64,000 bases of DNA from Pseudarthrobacter sulfonivorans (GCF_014712225.1 NZ_JACXBW010000004.1:269437-333436); one strand, 5' to 3'. Positions 44,316 through 58,410 are shown, counted from the stretch's first letter. The notes: generated by a model from the sequence alone, not told the origin. Numbers and translations: made by a program.

Positions 44316-45278
44316 TCAGGGAACCAGCAGGACCTTGCCGGTGGTGCGGCGGCCTTCGAGGTCCTCGTGGGCGCGCCGTGCCTCCGCCAGCGGATAGCTC
44401 GCGCCGATCCGCACGTTCAGGCTTCCGTCCGCCACGGCAGCGAAAACTTCGCGGGACCGCCACAGCCGTTCCTGGGGATTGGCGAGGAAATCGGCCAGCT
44501 TTGGCCGCGTCAGTGACAGCGAGCCGCCGGCATTGAGCCGCTGCGGATCCACCGGCGGCACCGCGCCGGAGGCAGCTCCGAACAAGACAAGGAAGCCCCG
44601 GGCGCGCAGGCTGGCAAGCGAGCCGTCGAACGTGTCCTTGCCCACGCCGTCGTACACCACATCAACGCCCACGCCGTTCGTGATTTGCCGGACGGCCTCC
44701 GCGAAACCCTCGTAGCGGAGTACTTCGTCGGCGCCGGCGGCGCGCGCCAGTTCTTCCTTTTCGTCGGTGGAGACGGTGGTGATGACCCGGGCGCCCCGGG
44801 TCTTCAGGAGCTGGGTGATGAGCAGTCCGACGCCGCCGGCTCCCGCGTGGACCAGCACCGTATGGCCGGGCTGCACGTTGAAGGAGGAGTTGATGAGGTA
44901 GTGGGCGGTCATGCCCTGCAGGGGAAGTGCAGCGGCAGTGTGGAGGTCCACGCCGTCGGGAACGGGAAGTGCCTTTGCCGCATCCAGGACGGTGTATTCG
45001 GCGTAGCATTCCTGCCCCTCGGCGGTTGCCACCCGGCTGCCCACGGTGAAGCCCCCGACGCCTTCCCCGACTTCCTCAACCGTCCCGGCAGCCTCGGAGC
45101 CAGGGGTGAACGGATACGCCACTTTGTACATGCCGCCGCGCTGGTAGGTCTCAATGAAATTGACCCCGGTGGCCGCCACCTTGATCAGCAACTGACCGGG
45201 GCCGGGCGTGGGCCGCTCCACCTCCGCGGACTCGAGGACTTCCGGACCTCCGGACTGGCGGGCAACGACTGCATGCAT
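44316..45278 (-). CDS. NADPH:quinone oxidoreductase (zinc-independent MDR family)
   Basis: A 320-aa protein: N-terminal GroES-like domain (ATGVNFIETYQRGGMY, FTPGSEAAGTVEEVGEGV) and a Rossmann domain with VHAGAGGVGLLITQL and ITTVSTDEK. The zinc-ligand cysteines of alcohol dehydrogenases are absent, matching QorA. It reduces quinones by one electron using NADPH. ATG 45278 follows GAGGAGA; a longer in-frame extension is not homologous. Co-directional with the Pls-like gene; a functional link is not shown. Confidence 0.88.
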   Translation of the reverse strand: MHAVVARQSGGPEVLESAEVERPTPGPGQLLIKVAATGVNFIETYQRGGMYKVAYPFTPGSEAAGTVEEVGEGVGGFTVGSRVATAEGQECYAEYTVLDAAKALPVPDGVDLHTAAALPLQGMTAHYLINSSFNVQPGHTVLVHAGAGGVGLLITQLLKTRGARVITTVSTDEKEELARAAGADEVLRYEGFAEAVRQITNGVGVDVVYDGVGKDTFDGSLASLRARGFLVLFGAASGAVPPVDPQRLNAGGSLSLTRPKLADFLANPQERLWRSREVFAAVADGSLNVRIGASYPLAEARRAHEDLEGRRTTGKVLLVP

Positions 45279-45354
45279 GGAACGTCTCCTCTCCGGGCGG
45301 GGATTTCCCGGGCCGGCTTCTCTGACCATCCTAGGGATGCCGCGGCGGGACAAC

Positions 45355-45385
45355 GAAGCGACGGCCGGTAGCCGGCCGTCGCTTC
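45355..45385 (-). terminator. Terminator after the desaturase gene
   Basis: A perfect 14-bp stem (45355-45368 with 45372-45385) with a TAG loop. On the minus strand it follows the desaturase stop and precedes GTTGTCCC. Confidence 0.75.
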
Positions 45386-45423
45386 GGGTCACACGGTGGA
45401 TTCGGGATGCCCCCGCTCGGGAA

Positions 45424-46515
45424 TTAGTAGCGGCGGGTGACCGTTGCCATGGGGCACTCGAAGTGGCGCCCGGCGGAGAGTCCAACGTTGTTGAGGTAGC
45501 GGACGATGATGCCGTAGGACTGGAACAGGGTGGTTTCCGTGTAGGGAACCTGGTGCTTTTCGCAGTACTCGCGGACGATCCTGGCGGCCTTGTCCAGTTG
45601 GGGACGCGCCATGTCCGGGAAGAGGTGGTGCTCGGCCTGGCGGTTCAAACCACCGAGCAGGATGTCCATAAAGCGGCCGCCCGAGATGTTCCGTGAGGTC
45701 AGGACCTGCCGGCTGAAGAAGTCCACGCGGCTGTCCGCCGGCAGGACCGGCATGCCCTTGTGGTTCGGCGCGAAGGATGCGCCCATGTAGAAGCCGAACA
45801 CGGCAAGCTGCACACCGATGAAGGCGAACGCCATTCCCAGCGGCAGGAACGTGAAGGCCAGGACAGGCAGGGCGCCGAGGCGTACCAGAAGGATGGGGAT
45901 CTCCACCCAGCGGTGCGTGACCTTGGCGCGGCGGAAGACGAACCTGACCGAGTCGATCTGCAGCCCCAGGCCCACCAGGAACAGGAGCGGGAAGAAAAAC
46001 CAGCCCTGCTTGCGGGTCAGGAACGAAAACCGGCCCCGGCGGTCGGCAACAGCTTCGGTATGGAACGCAATGGGGCCGGGGGCGATGTCCGGATCCTTGG
46101 AGATGACGTTGGGGTGGTTGTGGTGCGCGCCGTGCTTCTGCTCCCACCAGGAGTAGCTCATGCCCGCCACCGAGGTGGCCAGGAGACGGGCTGTCCAGTC
46201 GTTGGCCCGGCGGGAAGCGAAAATCTGGCGGTGCCCGGCCTCGTGCGCCAGGAAACTTAGCTGCGTGCAGAGGACGCCCACAGCTGCGGCGATGAGCAGC
46301 TGGAACCAGCTGTCGCCGATCAGGGCGAAGCCGAACCAAGCCGCAGTCATCAGCAGCACAAGGCTGGAAAACAAGGTGATGTAGAAGCCGACGCGGCGTT
46401 CCAGCAGGCCTTCAGCCTTGACGCTCTTCAGCAGCTCCGAGTAACTCAGGACAACCGCGTTGGGCTTGCGGACGCGCGATTGAGGGCGCTCGGCGGTGTG
46501 TAGGGTGGTGGACAT
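45424..46515 (-). CDS. Membrane fatty-acid (acyl-CoA) desaturase
   Basis: A 363-aa membrane di-iron desaturase with all three His boxes: HEAGHRQ near residue 91, HGAHHNHPN near 128, and RQAEHHLFPDM near 296, and four membrane segments. It introduces a double bond into membrane acyl chains. Start ATG 46515 is chosen because the protein then begins MSTTLHTAERPQSRVRK, a normal soluble N-terminus; a 43-residue in-frame extension is not credible. Divergent from argC. Confidence 0.9.
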   Translation of the reverse strand: MSTTLHTAERPQSRVRKPNAVVLSYSELLKSVKAEGLLERRVGFYITLFSSLVLLMTAAWFGFALIGDSWFQLLIAAAVGVLCTQLSFLAHEAGHRQIFASRRANDWTARLLATSVAGMSYSWWEQKHGAHHNHPNVISKDPDIAPGPIAFHTEAVADRRGRFSFLTRKQGWFFFPLLFLVGLGLQIDSVRFVFRRAKVTHRWVEIPILLVRLGALPVLAFTFLPLGMAFAFIGVQLAVFGFYMGASFAPNHKGMPVLPADSRVDFFSRQVLTSRNISGGRFMDILLGGLNRQAEHHLFPDMARPQLDKAARIVREYCEKHQVPYTETTLFQSYGIIVRYLNNVGLSAGRHFECPMATVTRRY

Positions 46516-46637
46516 GAAGCGGGGCCTCGTCACAGTTACGGGCAACGCTGCAGCCGACATTCGGACTGCGCGGTCAGGATCACCCTCACTCAAGCTTACC
46601 CGGGCGTGACCCGCCGGCCGTCGGGCAAGATGCTGCG

Positions 46638-46676
46638 AGTGCATAAATATCGGGCACGATGAATACTTTTGCTGTA
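46638..46676 (+). promoter_or_regulatory. Candidate tandem ARG boxes at the argC promoter
   Basis: Two half-conserved ARG-box-like segments start at TGCATAAATAT (46640) and TGAATACTTTTGC (46660), 20 bases apart, and run into the -10 element at 46675. This is where the ArgR encoded in the operon would be expected to repress. Confidence 0.55.
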
Positions 46677-46680
46677 AGAT
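46675..46680 (+). promoter_or_regulatory. Candidate -10 of a leaderless argC transcript
   Basis: TAAGAT is followed by 7 bases and the ATG at 46688; no Shine-Dalgarno in the gap. Confidence 0.55.
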
Positions 46681-46687
46681 TGCGGCT

Positions 46688-47719
46688 ATGACTATTTCTG
46701 TTGCCGTCTCCGGGGCCAGCGGTTACGCCGGAGGGGAAGTCCTGCGGCTGCTCGCGGGCCATCCGGACGTGACCATCGGTGCCATCACTGCGCACAGTAA
46801 TGCCGGCTCCCGCCTCGGCGAACTACAGCCGCACCTGCACGGGCTCGCCAGCCGCATCCTCGAAGACACCACCGTGGAAAACCTTGCCGGTCACGACGTG
46901 GTGTTCCTGGCGCTCCCGCACGGCGCATCCGCGGAGATTGCGGCGCAGCTTCCCGACGGCACCGTGGTGATCGACGCCGGCGCGGACCACCGCCTCGAGG
47001 ATCCGGCCGCGTGGGAAAAGTTCTACGGCTCCGCCCACGCCGGAACGTGGCCCTATGGGCTGCCTGAACTCCCTGGTCAGCGGGACGCCCTCAAGGGTGC
47101 CACCCGGATCGCCGTCCCCGGCTGCTACCCGACGTCGGCGCTGCTCGCGCTGACGCCAGGTTTTGCCGCCAAACTGCTCCAGCCCGACGACGTCGTGATC
47201 GTTTCCGCCTCCGGCACCTCCGGAGCGGGCAAGGCTGCGAAAGTGAACCTGATCGGCTCTGAGGTCATGGGCTCCATGAGCCCCTACGGGGTAGGCGGCG
47301 GTCACCGCCACACACCGGAGATCGAGCAGGGACTCTCCAACGCCGGCGGGGAACGTGTCACCGTCTCCTTTACCCCCACACTGGCACCCATGAGCCGCGG
47401 TATCCTCACCACGGCCACCGCCAAGGTCAGGCCGGGCACCACTGCCGCGGAGCTCCGCCAGGCCTGGACCGACGCCTACGACGACGAACCGTTCGTGCAC
47501 GTGCTCCCCGAAGGACAGTGGCCCACCACCAAGTCCGTGGTGGGGTCCAACCATGCAGCGATGCAGCTGGCACTGGATGAACACACCGGCCGCGTCATCG
47601 TGACGTGCGTCCTTGATAACCTCACCAAGGGGACTGCCGGCGGCGCCGTGCAGTCCATGAACATTGCGCTTGGCCTGCCGGAAACGGCCGGCCTCAACCT
47701 GCAGGGAGTTGCCCCGTGA
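46688..47719 (+). CDS. argC: N-acetyl-gamma-glutamyl-phosphate reductase
   Basis: A 343-aa enzyme. The N-terminal NADP site is [16 protein letters not shown] (residues 7-22), the catalytic Cys lies in [13 protein letters not shown] near 144, and the substrate block is [16 protein letters not shown]. It reduces N-acetylglutamyl phosphate to the semialdehyde. First gene of argCJBDFRGH; its TGA overlaps the argJ GTG. Confidence 0.97.
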   Translation: MTISVAVSGASGYAGGEVLRLLAGHPDVTIGAITAHSNAGSRLGELQPHLHGLASRILEDTTVENLAGHDVVFLALPHGASAEIAAQLPDGTVVIDAGADHRLEDPAAWEKFYGSAHAGTWPYGLPELPGQRDALKGATRIAVPGCYPTSALLALTPGFAAKLLQPDDVVIVSASGTSGAGKAAKVNLIGSEVMGSMSPYGVGGGHRHTPEIEQGLSNAGGERVTVSFTPTLAPMSRGILTTATAKVRPGTTAAELRQAWTDAYDDEPFVHVLPEGQWPTTKSVVGSNHAAMQLALDEHTGRVIVTCVLDNLTKGTAGGAVQSMNIALGLPETAGLNLQGVAP

Positions 47720-48882
47720 CCGTTACCGCCCCCTTGGGATTCCGGGCCGCAGGCGTCACCGCCGGCCTGAAGACGTCCGGGAAGCCGGACCTCGCCCTGG
47801 TAGTCAACGATGGCCCGGCCAAGACGGCGGCCGCGGTCTTCACCAGCAACCGGGTGGCCGCGGCACCTGTTCACTGGTCCCGGCAGGTTGTCTCGGACGG
47901 CCGGGTGGACGCCGTGGTGCTCAACTCCGGCGGCGCCAACGCCTGTACAGGTCCCCAGGGCTTCCAGAACACGCACAGCACAGCGGAGAAGGTCGCCGCG
48001 GTCCTCGGCATTTCAGCCACGGACGTGTTCGTGTGCTCCACCGGCCTGATCGGTGAACAGCTGCCGATGGACAAGATCCTGCCCGGCGTCGAGGCTGCCG
48101 CCGCGGCGCTCAGCACAGACGGTGGCCCGGACGCCGGAACCGCCATCATGACCACCGACTCCGTGCCGAAGTCCGCGCTGTTCATCGGAACGGATGCGGA
48201 CGGCCAGGAATTCACCATCGGCGGGATCGCCAAGGGCGCCGGCATGCTCGCACCCGGGCTCGCCACCATGCTGGTGGTCCTCACCACCGACGCCACTGTC
48301 GAAGCGGAAATGCTCGACGTCGTCCTGCGCGACGCCACGCGGGTCACCTTCGACCGGGCGGACTCCGACGGCTGCATGTCCACCAACGACACCGTGGTCC
48401 TGCTGGCCTCCGGCGCGTCGGGCGCTGTCCCGTCCGCCGAAGCCTTCGGTACCGGGCTGACGCAGGTGTGTGCCGAACTGGCGCGCAAGCTCATCGGGGA
48501 CGCCGAGGGTGCCAGCCACGACATCGCCATCCGCACCTTCAACGCAGCCACCGAGCGGGACGCCGAAACTGTCAGCCGCTCCGTGGCCCGGTCCAACCTC
48601 TTCAAGGCGGCCATCTTCGGCAAGGACCCCAACTGGGGCCGCGTGCTGTCCGCAGTCGGGACCACGGACGCCGTTTTTGAACCGGACCAGCTGAACGTCG
48701 CCATCAACGGCATCCAGATCTGCCGGAACGGGAGCATCGGGGACGACCGCAACCTGGTGGATCTGGAACCCCGCGAAGTCCTGGTGGAGATCGACCTGAA
48801 GTCCGGTGACGCCGAGGCCACCATCTGGACCAACGACCTCACCCACGATTACGTCCACGAGAACAGCGCCTACTCAAGCTAG
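47716..48882 (+). CDS. argJ: Bifunctional ornithine acetyltransferase / N-acetylglutamate synthase
   Basis: A 388-aa ArgJ. The precursor self-cleaves before the nucleophilic Thr in [14 protein letters not shown] near residue 182-184, giving alpha and beta chains. It ends in [12 protein letters not shown], the usual C-terminus. It recycles the acetyl group from N-acetylornithine to glutamate, so no separate argE is needed. Start GTG 47716 overlaps argC by 4 bases. Confidence 0.97.
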   Translation: MTVTAPLGFRAAGVTAGLKTSGKPDLALVVNDGPAKTAAAVFTSNRVAAAPVHWSRQVVSDGRVDAVVLNSGGANACTGPQGFQNTHSTAEKVAAVLGISATDVFVCSTGLIGEQLPMDKILPGVEAAAAALSTDGGPDAGTAIMTTDSVPKSALFIGTDADGQEFTIGGIAKGAGMLAPGLATMLVVLTTDATVEAEMLDVVLRDATRVTFDRADSDGCMSTNDTVVLLASGASGAVPSAEAFGTGLTQVCAELARKLIGDAEGASHDIAIRTFNAATERDAETVSRSVARSNLFKAAIFGKDPNWGRVLSAVGTTDAVFEPDQLNVAINGIQICRNGSIGDDRNLVDLEPREVLVEIDLKSGDAEATIWTNDLTHDYVHENSAYSS

Positions 48883-48912
48883 ATCCGCCAGCAACCCTGG
48901 AGAGACCGCCGC

Positions 48913-49869
48913 ATGAACACCCAGACCCGCGAAACCACGTCCATGAGTGATGCCCAAGGCAAGGCAGGCACGCTGATCGAGGCGCTGCCCTGGATCCAGC
49001 GCTTCGCCGGCACCACCATGGTGATCAAGTACGGCGGCAACGCCATGGTCAACGAGGAGCTGCGCCGGGCGTTCGCGGAAGATGTCGTGTTCCTGCACCA
49101 TGTAGGCATCCATCCTGTGGTGGTCCACGGCGGCGGTCCCCAGATCAACGCCATGCTGGCGCGGCTGGGCATCGAGTCAGAGTTCAAGGGCGGCCTGCGC
49201 GTCACCACCCCCGAAGCCATGGATGTGGTCCGGATGGTGCTCACGGGGCAGGTGGGCCGCGAACTGGTGGGCCTCATCAACTCCCACGGCCCCTACGCGG
49301 TGGGCATGTCCGGCGAAGACGGCGGTCTGCTGCAGGCCGTCCGCACCGGAACCGTCATTGATGGCGAGGAAGTGGACCTTGGCCTGGTGGGCGAAGTGGT
49401 TGGTGTGAACCCGGAAGGAATCCTGGACATCCTGGCCGCCGGCCGGATCCCCGTCATCTCCACCGTCGCCCCGGAGATCGAGTCCCACGGCGCCGAAACG
49501 GCCGCCGGAGAGGTCCAGACAACGGGCCAAGTCCTCAACGTCAACGCCGACACGGCAGCGGCGGCCGTGGCGGAAGCCCTCGCGGCATCCAAGCTGGTGA
49601 TCCTGACCGACGTCGAAGGACTCTACGCCAGCTGGCCGGACCGGTCCTCGCTCATTTCCTCCCTGACGGCGTCGGAATTGCGCGAACTGCTGCCGTCCCT
49701 CGAGTCCGGCATGATCCCCAAGATGGAAGCGTGCCTCAAGGCCATCGAAGGCGGAGTGGAGCGCGCACACATCGTGGACGGCAGGCTGCCCCACTCGATG
49801 CTCCTGGAAACCTTCACGACGGCGGGCATCGGCACGCAGGTCGTCCCCGACGAAGAGGTAAAAGCATGA
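48913..49869 (+). CDS. argB: Acetylglutamate kinase
   Basis: A 318-aa amino-acid kinase. KYGGNAM near residue 38 is the phosphate-binding Lys block, HGGGPQIN the Gly-rich loop, and LTDVEGLY the C-terminal ATP region. It phosphorylates N-acetylglutamate and is normally feedback-inhibited by arginine. ATG 48913 gives a 10-residue longer N-terminus than ATG 48943; either is possible. Confidence 0.96.
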   Translation: MNTQTRETTSMSDAQGKAGTLIEALPWIQRFAGTTMVIKYGGNAMVNEELRRAFAEDVVFLHHVGIHPVVVHGGGPQINAMLARLGIESEFKGGLRVTTPEAMDVVRMVLTGQVGRELVGLINSHGPYAVGMSGEDGGLLQAVRTGTVIDGEEVDLGLVGEVVGVNPEGILDILAAGRIPVISTVAPEIESHGAETAAGEVQTTGQVLNVNADTAAAAVAEALAASKLVILTDVEGLYASWPDRSSLISSLTASELRELLPSLESGMIPKMEACLKAIEGGVERAHIVDGRLPHSMLLETFTTAGIGTQVVPDEEVKA

Positions 49870-51122
49870 CCAACACAGAACTAAGCCAGTCCGCCGCCAG
49901 CGCCCTCGTTGGCCACACCAGCGGAGCCGAATGGCTGGCCCGGTACTCCACGTCCCTGATGGGAGTTTTTGGTACACCGCAGCGTGTCCTGGTCCGTGGT
50001 GCGGGTTGCCTGGTATGGGATGCGGACGGCAAGGAATACCTGGATCTGCTCGGCGGCATTGCCGTCAACGCCCTGGGCCACGCCAACCCGTTTGTCACCT
50101 CCGTGATTTCCAGCCAGCTGGCCACCCTGGGGCACGTCTCCAACTTCTTCACCAGCCCCGCCCAGATCGCTTTGGCCGAAAAGCTGCTGGCGCTGGCGCA
50201 TGCCCCGGCCGGTTCCAAGGTTTTCTTCGCCAACTCCGGCACGGAAGCTGTGGAGGCCGCCTTCAAGCTGGCGCGGCGGAACAGCACCGGCCCCCACGGT
50301 GCGCCCCGGACCAAGATCATTGCCCTCGAAGGTGCCTTCCACGGGCGCACCATGGGTGCCCTGGCCCTGACAGCCAAGGAAGCCTACCGGGCGCCGTTCG
50401 AGCCGCTGCCGGGCGGCGTGGTCCATATCCCGTTCGGCGACGTTGCAGCACTCGAAGCGGCCATCGACGAAACCGTTGCCGCCGTCTTCCTCGAACCCAT
50501 CCAGGGCGAAGCCGGCGTCCGGCCCCTGCCCGCCGGCTATCTGAAGGCAGCCCGGGAAGCGACCACCAGGGCCGGCGCCCTGCTGATCCTGGACGAGGTC
50601 CAGACCGGCATCGGCCGGACCGGCAAATGGTTCGCCAGCGAGGACGCCGGGATCGTTCCGGACGCCATCACCCTGGCCAAGGGCCTGGGCGGCGGCTTCC
50701 CCATCGGCGCGCTGATCACCTTCGGCGGGCAGACGTCGTCGCTCCTCACTGCCGGCCAGCACGGCAGCACCTTCGGCGGGAACCCGGTTGCGACCGCGGC
50801 CGCCCTGGCCACGCTGCACGCGATCGAAAGCCAGCGGGTTTTGGAGAACGTCGTGAAGGTGGGGGAGTACCTCCGCGCCGGACTGGCCGACGTCGACGGC
50901 GTCACGGAAGTCCGCGGCGAAGGCCTGCTGATCGGCTTTGACCTGGACGCGGAGGTAGCCCCCGCCGTGGTCACCGCCGGCCTGGACGCAGGCTTCATCG
51001 TGAACAGTCCAGGGCCCCGCACCATCCGGCTTGCCCCGCCGCTGGTCCTCACCACCGATCAGGCCGGCACGTTCCTCGCCGCCCTCCCGGCCCTCCTCCA
51101 GACAGCTAAGGACGCGAAGTGA
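49866..51122 (+). CDS. argD: Acetylornithine aminotransferase
   Basis: A 418-aa class III PLP transaminase. [15 protein letters not shown] lies near residue 122, the [12 protein letters not shown] block follows, and the catalytic Lys is in [15 protein letters not shown] near 280. Start ATG 49866 overlaps the argB stop (ATGA); a longer frame inside argB is not the gene. Its TGA overlaps the argF GTG. Confidence 0.96.
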   Translation: MTNTELSQSAASALVGHTSGAEWLARYSTSLMGVFGTPQRVLVRGAGCLVWDADGKEYLDLLGGIAVNALGHANPFVTSVISSQLATLGHVSNFFTSPAQIALAEKLLALAHAPAGSKVFFANSGTEAVEAAFKLARRNSTGPHGAPRTKIIALEGAFHGRTMGALALTAKEAYRAPFEPLPGGVVHIPFGDVAALEAAIDETVAAVFLEPIQGEAGVRPLPAGYLKAAREATTRAGALLILDEVQTGIGRTGKWFASEDAGIVPDAITLAKGLGGGFPIGALITFGGQTSSLLTAGQHGSTFGGNPVATAAALATLHAIESQRVLENVVKVGEYLRAGLADVDGVTEVRGEGLLIGFDLDAEVAPAVVTAGLDAGFIVNSPGPRTIRLAPPLVLTTDQAGTFLAALPALLQTAKDAK

Positions 51123-52150
51123 CCCCCGTAGTTTCATCCGCCGGTGCAGCACCCAGCACCACCCGCCACTTCCTGAAGGACACCGACCTCAGCCCCGCGG
51201 AACAGGCAGAGGTCCTGAACCTTGCTGTCCGGATGAAGGCCGCACCTTACAGCGTGCAGCCGTTTGCCGCGGAGGGGAACGGCCGCAAGACCGTTGCCGT
51301 CATCTTCGACAAAACCTCCACGCGGACGCGGGTGTCGTTTGCCACCGGCATCGCGGACATGGGCGGCAACGCGCTGATCATCAATCCCGGCGAAGCGCAG
51401 ATCGGCCACAAGGAGTCGGTGGAGGACACCGCCAAGGTCCTGGAGCGCATGGTCTCCACCATCGTGTGGCGCACCGGTGCCCATGCGGGCCTGGTGGCCA
51501 TGGCGGAAAACTCCAAGGTGCCCGTCATCAACGCCCTGTGCGATGACTACCACCCCTGCCAGCTCCTGGCGGACCTGCTCGCAGTGAAGGAGCATAAGGG
51601 CGAACTCAAGGGCCTCACCATGGCCTACCTCGGCGATGCCGCCAACAACATGGCCAACTCCTACCTGCTGGCGGGCGTCACCGCCGGGATGCACGTCCGC
51701 ATCGCCGGGCCCGAAGGCTACCTGCCGGCCGCGGAGATCGTTGCCGCAGCCGAGGAACGCGCAGCCGAGACAGGCGGGTCCGTGCTGGTGACCACCGACG
51801 CCGCGGAGGCCCTCAAGGGAGCCGACGTCGTAGCTACAGACACGTGGGTCTCCATGGGTCAGGAAGCCGAAAAGGAAGCCCGGCTGCAGCTGTTCCGGGA
51901 GTACTCGGTTGATGAGGCGGCCATGGCACACGCCGCGGATGACGCCGTCGTGCTTCACTGCCTGCCCGCGTACCGCGGCTATGAAATTTCTGCGGGTGTC
52001 ATCGACGGCCCGCAGTCCATCGTGTGGGACGAGGCCGAGAACCGGCTGCACGCCCAGAAGGCGCTGATGGCGTGGCTTATGCACCGGTCCGGGCTGGCAT
52101 TCGTCGAGGGCCTTTCTCCGGTTGAAGGCACCGGGGAGAGCACGTTCTAA
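51119..52150 (+). CDS. argF: Ornithine carbamoyltransferase
   Basis: A 343-aa OTCase. The carbamoyl-phosphate loop is DKTSTRTRVSF near residue 63; the ornithine site is the HCLPAYRG block near 280; DDYHPCQLLADL is also conserved. It makes citrulline from ornithine. Both ends overlap the neighbouring genes by 1-4 bases. Confidence 0.97.
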   Translation: MTPVVSSAGAAPSTTRHFLKDTDLSPAEQAEVLNLAVRMKAAPYSVQPFAAEGNGRKTVAVIFDKTSTRTRVSFATGIADMGGNALIINPGEAQIGHKESVEDTAKVLERMVSTIVWRTGAHAGLVAMAENSKVPVINALCDDYHPCQLLADLLAVKEHKGELKGLTMAYLGDAANNMANSYLLAGVTAGMHVRIAGPEGYLPAAEIVAAAEERAAETGGSVLVTTDAAEALKGADVVATDTWVSMGQEAEKEARLQLFREYSVDEAAMAHAADDAVVLHCLPAYRGYEISAGVIDGPQSIVWDEAENRLHAQKALMAWLMHRSGLAFVEGLSPVEGTGESTF

Positions 52151-52680
52151 TGTCCGTCCCGTCCGCAGCGCCGGGCTCCAGCCCGGCCACCAAAACGGCC
52201 CGCCAGGCGCGCATCGCGGCCATCCTGACGGGTGAATCGGTGCGCTCCCAGGCGGAGCTGGCCGCGTTGCTGGCGGACGACGGCGTCCAGGTCACCCAGG
52301 CGACCCTGTCCCGGGACCTCGTGGAACTCGGCGCCGTCCGCGTCCGCGGCAAGGAGGGCGTGCTGGTCTACGCCGTCCCCGGCGAAGGCGGCGAACGTGC
52401 GGCCAAGAGCGGTGTCAGCCAGGAAATCCTGGACGCCAGGCTCGCCCGGCTGTGCAGCGAACTGCTGGTCACTGCCGAAGCGTCGGCCAACATCGCGGTG
52501 CTCCGGACCCCGCCCGGCGCGGCCAATTTCCTGGCACTGGCCATCGATCACTCGGTGATGCCGTCCATCCTCGGGACCATCGCCGGTGACGACACCGTGC
52601 TGCTGGTCTCCCGGGATCCGCAGGGCGGGCAGGACCTCGCCGTCCGGTTCCTGCAGCTGGCCGAGGAAGCCGCGCAATAA
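52150..52680 (+). CDS. argR: Arginine repressor ArgR
   Basis: A 176-aa repressor. The N-terminal winged helix is ARIAAILTGESVRSQAELAALL, then QATLSRDLVELGAVRV; the C-terminal arginine-binding hexamer domain ends with GTIAGDDTVLLVSRDPQGG. With arginine it should repress the argC promoter (see the boxes at 46638-46676). Start ATG 52150 shares its A with the argF stop. Confidence 0.95.
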   Translation: MSVPSAAPGSSPATKTARQARIAAILTGESVRSQAELAALLADDGVQVTQATLSRDLVELGAVRVRGKEGVLVYAVPGEGGERAAKSGVSQEILDARLARLCSELLVTAEASANIAVLRTPPGAANFLALAIDHSVMPSILGTIAGDDTVLLVSRDPQGGQDLAVRFLQLAEEAAQ

Positions 52681-52736
52681 ACTTCGCGCCATAAACTTGA
52701 AGACAACCAAGAACCAAACAACTAAGGAGCATTTTC

Positions 52737-55438
<2,702 letters not shown>

Positions 55439-55493
55439 CCGTCAGACGCTCTGAGCCCCGTCCGCAGGGGTTCCCGGGCCGGGCTTTTAGGGC

Positions 55494-55602
55494 CACAACG
55501 CTCTCTCACTTAATGCGGGTTTTTGGGCGATGCTCTCTCACTTTCTTCAAGAAAGTGAGAGAGCATCGCCGTTTTTATTGCATCAAGTGAGAGAGCGTTG
55601 TG
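55494..55602. repeat. Nested palindromic repeat element, copy 1 (also arg-operon terminator)
   Basis: Outer arms 55494-55516 and 55580-55602 pair at 22 of 23 bases. Inside, 55527-55547 pairs perfectly over 21 bp with 55549-55569 and is followed on the plus strand by CGTTTTTATTG, a strong intrinsic terminator for argH. The motif AAGTGAGAGAGC occurs four times in alternating orientation. A diverged second copy lies at 56217-56318. Confidence 0.88.
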
Positions 55603-55624
55603 CGTTGGGACCGAGGCTCCCCGC

Positions 55625-55630
55625 TACCAT
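55625..55630 (+). promoter_or_regulatory. Candidate -10 of a leaderless pdxH-like transcript
   Basis: TACCAT is followed by 6 bases and the ATG at 55637. Promoter and terminator of the repeat element are thus packed within 60 bases. Confidence 0.5.
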
Positions 55631-55636
55631 TGCGCC

Positions 55637-56173
55637 ATGAGCGACGCCTTCCGCAGCCAACTCCGTGCCCTGCCGGATTTTCCCTCCGACCTGCCGGACT
55701 TCGATCCCGCCACGGCGCCCGCCGATCCGGTGGCGCTGTTCAAATTATGGCTGGATCAGGCGCTGGCTGCAGGCGTGCTGCAACCGCACGCCTGCAGCCT
55801 GGCAACGGCGGACGGCAACGGCCACCCGTCCGCCAGGATGCTGATCCTAAAGGACATCGACGACGACGGCTGGCACTTCGCCACGTCCCGCACCTCACGG
55901 AAGGGCCGGGAGCTCTCGGTCAACCCCGCAGCGGCCCTGAACTTCTACTGGCCGCAGCAGGGCCGGCAGGTCCGAGTGGCTGGCCCCGTGGTTGAACTGT
56001 CCGCCGAGGCGTCGGCGGCAGACTGGGACGCGCGGCCCGCAGCGGACGGCGGTCACAATCCCGACTGGCAGCTCTACGCGGTAAGGCCGACGGAACTGGA
56101 ATTTTGGCAGGCACGCCACGACCGGCGGCACATCCGGCACCGCTTCGGCCCGGACGGGAAGCGGCCGGGCTAA
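55637..56173 (+). CDS. Pyridoxine/pyridoxamine 5'-phosphate oxidase family protein
   Basis: A 178-aa flavin oxidase-like protein. It has the FMN-binding blocks NGHPSARMLILKDID and HFATSRTSRKGRELSVNP, then LNFYWPQQGRQVRVAGPV and a C-terminal RRHIRHRFGPDGKR. It is shorter than E. coli PdxH (about 218 aa) but retains the C-terminal R-F block, so oxidation of pyridoxamine phosphate to PLP is likely, though not certain. It lies alone between two copies of the palindromic repeat. Confidence 0.82.
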   Translation: MSDAFRSQLRALPDFPSDLPDFDPATAPADPVALFKLWLDQALAAGVLQPHACSLATADGNGHPSARMLILKDIDDDGWHFATSRTSRKGRELSVNPAAALNFYWPQQGRQVRVAGPVVELSAEASAADWDARPAADGGHNPDWQLYAVRPTELEFWQARHDRRHIRHRFGPDGKRPG

Positions 56174-56216
56174 GTTGGCCGGCGACAGCTCGAGTGCGCC
56201 CGCCTGCGGCAGACCC

Positions 56217-56318
56217 TTCATCACTTAATGCCGCTTTTTGGGCAACCCTCTCTTACTTTCTTCAGGAAAGTGAGAGAGCGTCGTCGCTTAAGGTGCATTA
56301 AGTGATAGAGCGTCGTGC
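56217..56318. repeat. Nested palindromic repeat element, copy 2 (degenerate)
   Basis: Outer arms TCACTTAATGC (56221-56231) and GCATTAAGTGA (56295-56305) pair perfectly; the inner arms 56248-56260 and 56266-56278 pair with one G-U. It shares the ordered blocks CACTTAATGC, CTTTTTGGGC, ACTTTCTTCA and GAAAGTGAGAGAGCG with copy 1. It lacks the T-run after the hairpin, so it is not an obvious terminator. Confidence 0.85.
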
Positions 56319-56344
56319 GTTAGAGCCCCCCGGAGGGAGCAGGC

Positions 56345-56862
56345 TCACCCGGCTTCGCGGGCCAGCAGGCTTTCCCTTGCCTCCCGCGCGAGCAGGCTCT
56401 GTTTGATGGCCAGGCCCCAGCGGAAGCCGCCCATGGAACCGTCGGTACGGATCACGCGGTGGCACGGCACGAACAGGGCTGCCGCGTTGAAGGCGCAGGC
56501 GCTGGCGGCGGCCCGGACCGCCTTGGGGTTGCCCGACAGCCCGGCGTACTCGGTGTAGGTCACCGGCGAGCCGGGACGGACCGTCCTCAGCACATCCCAG
56601 GCGTGTGCCCTGAACGGCCCGGACCTCTGCAGTACGGGAATAGCCATCGCCGGGGCGGGATCCCCGGCATAAAACGCTTCGACCGCCCGGGAGATCGGGC
56701 CCAGATCGGCCACGGCCTCCACCTCGGCCGGACGCAGCTGCGGGTGGATCTGCCCGGTCAGCTCGCCAAGCTCGGCGGTCCAGCCGGAAGCCAGGACCAC
56801 GCCGTCCTGCGCGAGGATGGTGAAGGGACCGTCTGCGGTGGACATAGTCAACAGCTGGGCTT

Positions 56863-56866
<4 letters not shown>
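56345..56866 (-). CDS. ogt: Methylated-DNA--protein-cysteine methyltransferase
   Basis: A 173-aa suicide methyltransferase with the active-site PCHRVIRTDG near residue 133 and a helix-turn-helix region (TYTEYAGLSGNPKAVRAAA). It repairs O6-methylguanine. Its ATG overlaps the TGA of the upstream ada/alkA gene by 4 bases, so the two are translated together. Confidence 0.94.
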
Positions 56867-58410
<1,544 letters not shown>

